Below the pieces are notes generated by a model. It worked only from the letters and a program-made list of their open reading frames with translations. It did no database searches and was not told the DNA's origin. The position numbers and the translations under genes are program-made. A stretch of DNA of 13,536 nt. Origin: Gammaproteobacteria bacterium. GTDB lineage: Bacteria; Pseudomonadota; Gammaproteobacteria; Pseudomonadales; Oleiphilaceae. The DNA lies in NCBI GenBank assembly GCA_029268325.1, contig JAJUGC010000017.1, positions 1-13,536 of the forward strand. Direction: 5' to 3'. This document shows, one piece after another, positions 12,611 to 13,536 of this stretch. Every line of letters begins with the position of its first letter. Position 1 is the first letter of the stretch.

Positions 12611-13536
12611 ATGAATCTGATTTCCCGCTTGAGCATTCGCGCCCGCCTCTTGATCGGTATCCTGCTACCGGTCCTGATGACCGGAGGCATCACCGCCTGG
12701 CTCACTGTCAACCAGTTACAGCAGCAAGGTAATGCAGAAGTGGAGCGGTTACGCCAGAACCTGATTACCGCTCACAAGGAAGGACTCAAACGGGTCGTGG
12801 AAGCAGCTCGCACTGCCATCGACGAGGCCTACACCGATACCACCCTGGACGAAGAGGAAGCCAAGCTGCGCGCCCGCGCCATCCTTCGCTCCATCGGCTT
12901 CGGCGATAACAACTATATCTACGCCTGGACCTATGATTCCTATAACCTGGCGTTCCGTCCCAACCCCGCCCTGGAAGGCCCCTCTCGCAACTCCACGCCA
13001 GAACGCCGGGAGCTGCTGCGTAACCTGATCGAAACCGGACGCAATGGTGTGGGCTACCACGAATACATCTGGCCCAACCCGGCGACTGACCAGCCCGAGC
13101 CCAAGATCTCCTATTCCATTGACCTGGACAAGTGGCAATGGGTTATCGGTGCCGGCATCTATGTCACTGACGTAGACCGTGCCGTGGCCGCCGCCCAGGA
13201 AGAGATCAACCAGAATATCCGCGCAGCTTTGCAAAATATCCTGGTGACCACCCTGGTGATTATCGCGATCGCCATCCTGCTGGGCCTGTATGTGGGCCGC
13301 ACCGTCACCCGTCCCCTGAACCAGGCCACCCGCATGATGCGGGAGATCGCCAGCGGTGACGGCGACCTGACCCAACGCCTGCCAGCCGAAGGCCAGGATG
13401 AACTGGCGGAACTGGGCCAGCAGTTCAATGCCTTTGTGGCCAAGATCCAGCGTGCCGTGGCGCAGGTGGGAGAAACCACCGACCAGTTGGCGTCCGCCGC
13501 GGAAGAGCTCAGCCAGATTGCCGCCGAGACCCGCAG
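12611..13536 (+). CDS. methyl-accepting chemotaxis protein with periplasmic Cache domain (5' part)
   Basis: The frame is open from the ATG at 12611 (after GAAGGAAG) to the end of the window, 308 codons. Order: TM1 (about 13-33); a periplasmic domain of about 170 residues with hallmarks of a single Cache (sCache_2) sensor, namely NNYIYAWTYDSYNLAFRPNP, GVGYHEYIWPNP, then KISYSIDLDKWQWVIGAGIY; TM2 (about 210-230); a HAMP domain (GRTVTRPLNQATRMMREIAS with a conserved Pro, then GDLTQRLPAEGQDELAELGQ); and the start of the signalling coiled coil (QLASAAEELSQIAAET). It should sense a small organic molecule in the periplasm and control CheA. Single Cache domains of this kind often bind short carboxylates, but the ligand cannot be read from sequence. 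The signalling tip lies outside the window. Confidence 0.9.
   Translation, partial: MNLISRLSIRARLLIGILLPVLMTGGITAWLTVNQLQQQGNAEVERLRQNLITAHKEGLKRVVEAARTAIDEAYTDTTLDEEEAKLRARAILRSIGFGDNNYIYAWTYDSYNLAFRPNPALEGPSRNSTPERRELLRNLIETGRNGVGYHEYIWPNPATDQPEPKISYSIDLDKWQWVIGAGIYVTDVDRAVAAAQEEINQNIRAALQNILVTTLVIIAIAILLGLYVGRTVTRPLNQATRMMREIASGDGDLTQRLPAEGQDELAELGQQFNAFVAKIQRAVAQVGETTDQLASAAEELSQIAAETR

Noticed and set aside
12749..13375. Minus-strand open frame of 208 codons
   Set aside because: Opposite the Cache and HAMP region of the chemoreceptor, which is clear on the plus strand.

Overview
The window looks like chromosomal DNA of a gammaproteobacterium of the Pseudomonas/Marinobacter/Alcanivorax kind. 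The main evidence is a desaturase, a ferredoxin-type reductase and a divergent FabR/DesT-type repressor arranged as in the desT-desC-desB locus of Pseudomonas aeruginosa. A hybrid sensor kinase and a Cache-type chemoreceptor fit the same group. No genus can be fixed from the sequence alone. I see no rRNA, tRNA, CRISPR array, intact transposase or prophage genes. Layout: 1-365 is gene-free, with a GC hairpin and an AT-rich stretch holding inverted repeats. Next comes a soluble spermidine-synthase-like methyltransferase-fold protein (366-1133, +). It converges on an unrecognised protein with a long Lys/Ala-rich tail (1261-2508, -), with a perfect 10-bp-stem hairpin between them. A fatty-acid desaturation module follows: desaturase (2711-3871, -), its flavin/2Fe-2S reductase (3871-4986, -, one-base overlap) and a divergent TetR-family repressor (5260-5964, +). 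The divergent region holds a clean sigma70-like promoter and two matching 16-bp near-palindromes that look like the repressor's operators. The right half shows gene decay. The unrecognised gene at 6099-7500 is split by a one-base frameshift in a run of nine C. A CaiB/BaiF-type CoA-transferase gene keeps only its two ends (7644-7790 and about 8664-8900). Between them lies about 0.87 kb of AT-richer, foreign-looking DNA with remnants of at least one other gene, whose frame is broken by a pentanucleotide repeat and a G run. A zinc alcohol dehydrogenase gene (12000-12331, -) has lost its whole centre in an out-of-frame deletion, although the membrane protein gene downstream of it (11459-11971, -) is intact. 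Two sensory loci are present. One is a secreted pterin-binding-like protein overlapping a hybrid histidine kinase (9080-9574 and 9564-11438, +). The other is the start of a methyl-accepting chemotaxis protein that runs off the window (12611-13536, +). In the desaturation module, NAD(P)H electrons would pass through FAD and the 2Fe-2S centre of the reductase to the di-iron desaturase, with the TetR protein adjusting expression to the acyl-CoA pool. The pterin-binding-like protein and kinase probably form one periplasmic sensing pair. The three damaged loci are the most unusual aspect of the window. No complete new system could be established; the best candidates for new biology are the C-run gene, the unidentified genes in the CaiB-interrupting segment and the pterin-protein/kinase pair.
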